In this document: piece after piece, positions 63,260 to 64,000 of the stretch
How positions within the stretch are numbered: position 1 is the stretch's first letter
Layout of the letters: each line of letters opens with the position of its first letter
From: Pedobacter sp. MC2016-14
GTDB taxonomy: Bacteria > Bacteroidota > Bacteroidia > Sphingobacteriales > Sphingobacteriaceae
Length of the DNA: 64,000 bases
NCBI RefSeq assembly: GCF_020991475.1
Contig: NZ_JAJMPA010000004.1
Coordinates: forward strand, 248,001-312,000
Reading direction: 5' to 3'
Program-made: the position numbers and the translations under genes
Notes under the pieces: model-generated
Seen by the model: only the letters and a program-made list of their open reading frames with translations
What the model was told of the DNA's origin: nothing
Database searches by the model: none

Positions 63260-64000
63260 TTATTTGGTATTTCCGTAAAAGGATAATTCCATCACGTGTG
63301 CAAAATCCGTTTTACCCCATGTAGAACTTACAGCCAAACGGATAAACTTTACTTTGGGTGCACTTAATGGAATATTGAATTCAAAGCCAGCATATACTGC
63401 AGCCAAATCCGCAGGCGTAATTTGATTCGGCGAACTTCCTGATGGCGGTGGTGGACATGTGAAATTACCCAGGTTAACCCAATCGCCCACAACTGTACCA
63501 TATTCTGAAGTCAAAGGCAATTCTATATCTTGTGGTGCAGTTTTGTCAGACCCCCATAACGTCCATGTTTTAGCATTTGCATGTTTATAGGCATAATTAT
63601 TCCCAAAGGCTTCACCTCTTTCCCAAAGTTTATACCTACTAAGTTTAGTCAGCTTACCAATGCTAAATGTGCAAATTTGTAATGGCTTCCCTGAGCCCGC
63701 TTCAGTATGCCATCCCGGATCCTTCGTATTGTCATCCCATAACCGGGTAGTGTTCCATCCAAGGCCGGTAGCCCCAAGCGTAGCATCCGAGGCAAGACGA
63801 TACTCACTAAAACCTGACTTAGGAACGAGTTCTTCAAAAATTGGTGTGATCTTAGCCTTCAGCGTGTCAGAGATATTCCCCCATCTATCAGTAATATATA
63901 CTCCAAAGTCTCGCTCAATTGCATCGTAACCACGCACACTAAAATTTACATTTGCTACTGTTGTATAGTACTGTTCCACTGGAAGAAGCTTTCCGGTTGT
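63260..64000 (-). CDS. DUF5000/DUF5126-type surface glycan-binding protein (5' end outside window)
   Basis: Partial: at least 246 residues, open to the right edge without a start. The first visible part (VNFSVRGYDAIERDFGVYITDRWGN) matches the DUF5126 region, the C-terminal ~150 residues (LWDDNTKDPGWHTEAG, FSIGKLTKLSRYKLWERG, VKFIRLAVSSTWG) the DUF5000 discoidin-like domain. Such proteins follow susC/susD in Bacteroidota PULs and bind glycans at the surface. Stop overlaps the next gene's possible start, so the operon continues from outside the window. Confidence 0.82.
   Translation of the reverse strand, partial: TTGKLLPVEQYYTTVANVNFSVRGYDAIERDFGVYITDRWGNISDTLKAKITPIFEELVPKSGFSEYRLASDATLGATGLGWNTTRLWDDNTKDPGWHTEAGSGKPLQICTFSIGKLTKLSRYKLWERGEAFGNNYAYKHANAKTWTLWGSDKTAPQDIELPLTSEYGTVVGDWVNLGNFTCPPPPSGSSPNQITPADLAAVYAGFEFNIPLSAPKVKFIRLAVSSTWGKTDFAHVMELSFYGNTK

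Overview
The window is chromosomal DNA of a Bacteroidota bacterium, most likely a Sphingobacteriaceae member near Pedobacter (the genus is inference). Evidence: a SusC-type TonB-dependent transducer with an STN domain beside an ECF sigma factor and a FecR protein ending in DUF4974, a lipoprotein TamA (TamL) next to TamB, a GH92/GH29 polysaccharide-utilisation cluster, AT-rich coding DNA, and repeated TAnnTTTG (-7 type) promoter elements upstream of genes. I see no rRNA, tRNA, CRISPR array, insertion sequence or prophage.

Layout. 1-5.4 kb: a minus-strand cell-surface signalling cassette (ECF sigma, FecR anti-sigma, SusC receptor running off the left edge). 5.5-13.2 kb: oligopeptidase B-like lipoprotein, a divergent NmrA-type oxidoreductase and HxlR regulator, a Tsp/Prc tail-specific protease, a soluble PAS histidine kinase, an 81-residue orphan and a shortened M16 peptidase-like protein without the zinc motif. 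13.4-17 kb: LytTR response regulator plus a lone Hpt-like protein, MlaE/MlaF lipid ABC transporter parts and an RNA methyltransferase. 17.2-21.8 kb: lipoprotein of unknown function, DUF6702 protein divergent from a HupE/UreJ-like membrane protein, and an M1 metallopeptidase. 21.8-35.2 kb: parC and parE, both on the minus strand, flank a plus-strand tamB-tamL-brkB envelope operon. 35.3-43.4 kb: DEAD-box helicase, small lipoprotein, RluA-family synthase overlapping panB, carA, an ABC-2 exporter pair and enolase. 43.5-49.9 kb: YafK-like L,D-transpeptidase, VWA membrane protein, DivIC/FtsB-like protein, fabG, the agmatine-to-putrescine pair aguA/aguB and a small Cys-rich protein. 50-57.4 kb: class Ia ribonucleotide reductase nrdB-nrdA, an RlpA-like protein, msrB, sucD and dctA. 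57.5-64 kb: a minus-strand glycan/glycoprotein operon (GH92 mannosidase, GH29 fucosidase, basic-secretory-protein metallopeptidase, two surface lipoproteins), continuing past the right edge, where its SusC/SusD genes would be expected.

Most of the window is housekeeping and envelope biogenesis, bracketed by two nutrient-acquisition loci. Points worth a second look are the scattered phosphorelay with a lone Hpt lacking the usual lysine, the M16-like protein without its catalytic segment, a perfect 22-bp triple tandem repeat beside the nrdA terminator, a consensus DnaA box upstream of nrdB, a 17-bp palindrome between divergent genes at 18.86 kb, a pseudoknot-like inverted repeat upstream of dctA, and the protease-containing glycan operon. 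I did not find a clear, wholly new multi-gene system; the phosphorelay/mini-M16 block is the nearest candidate.
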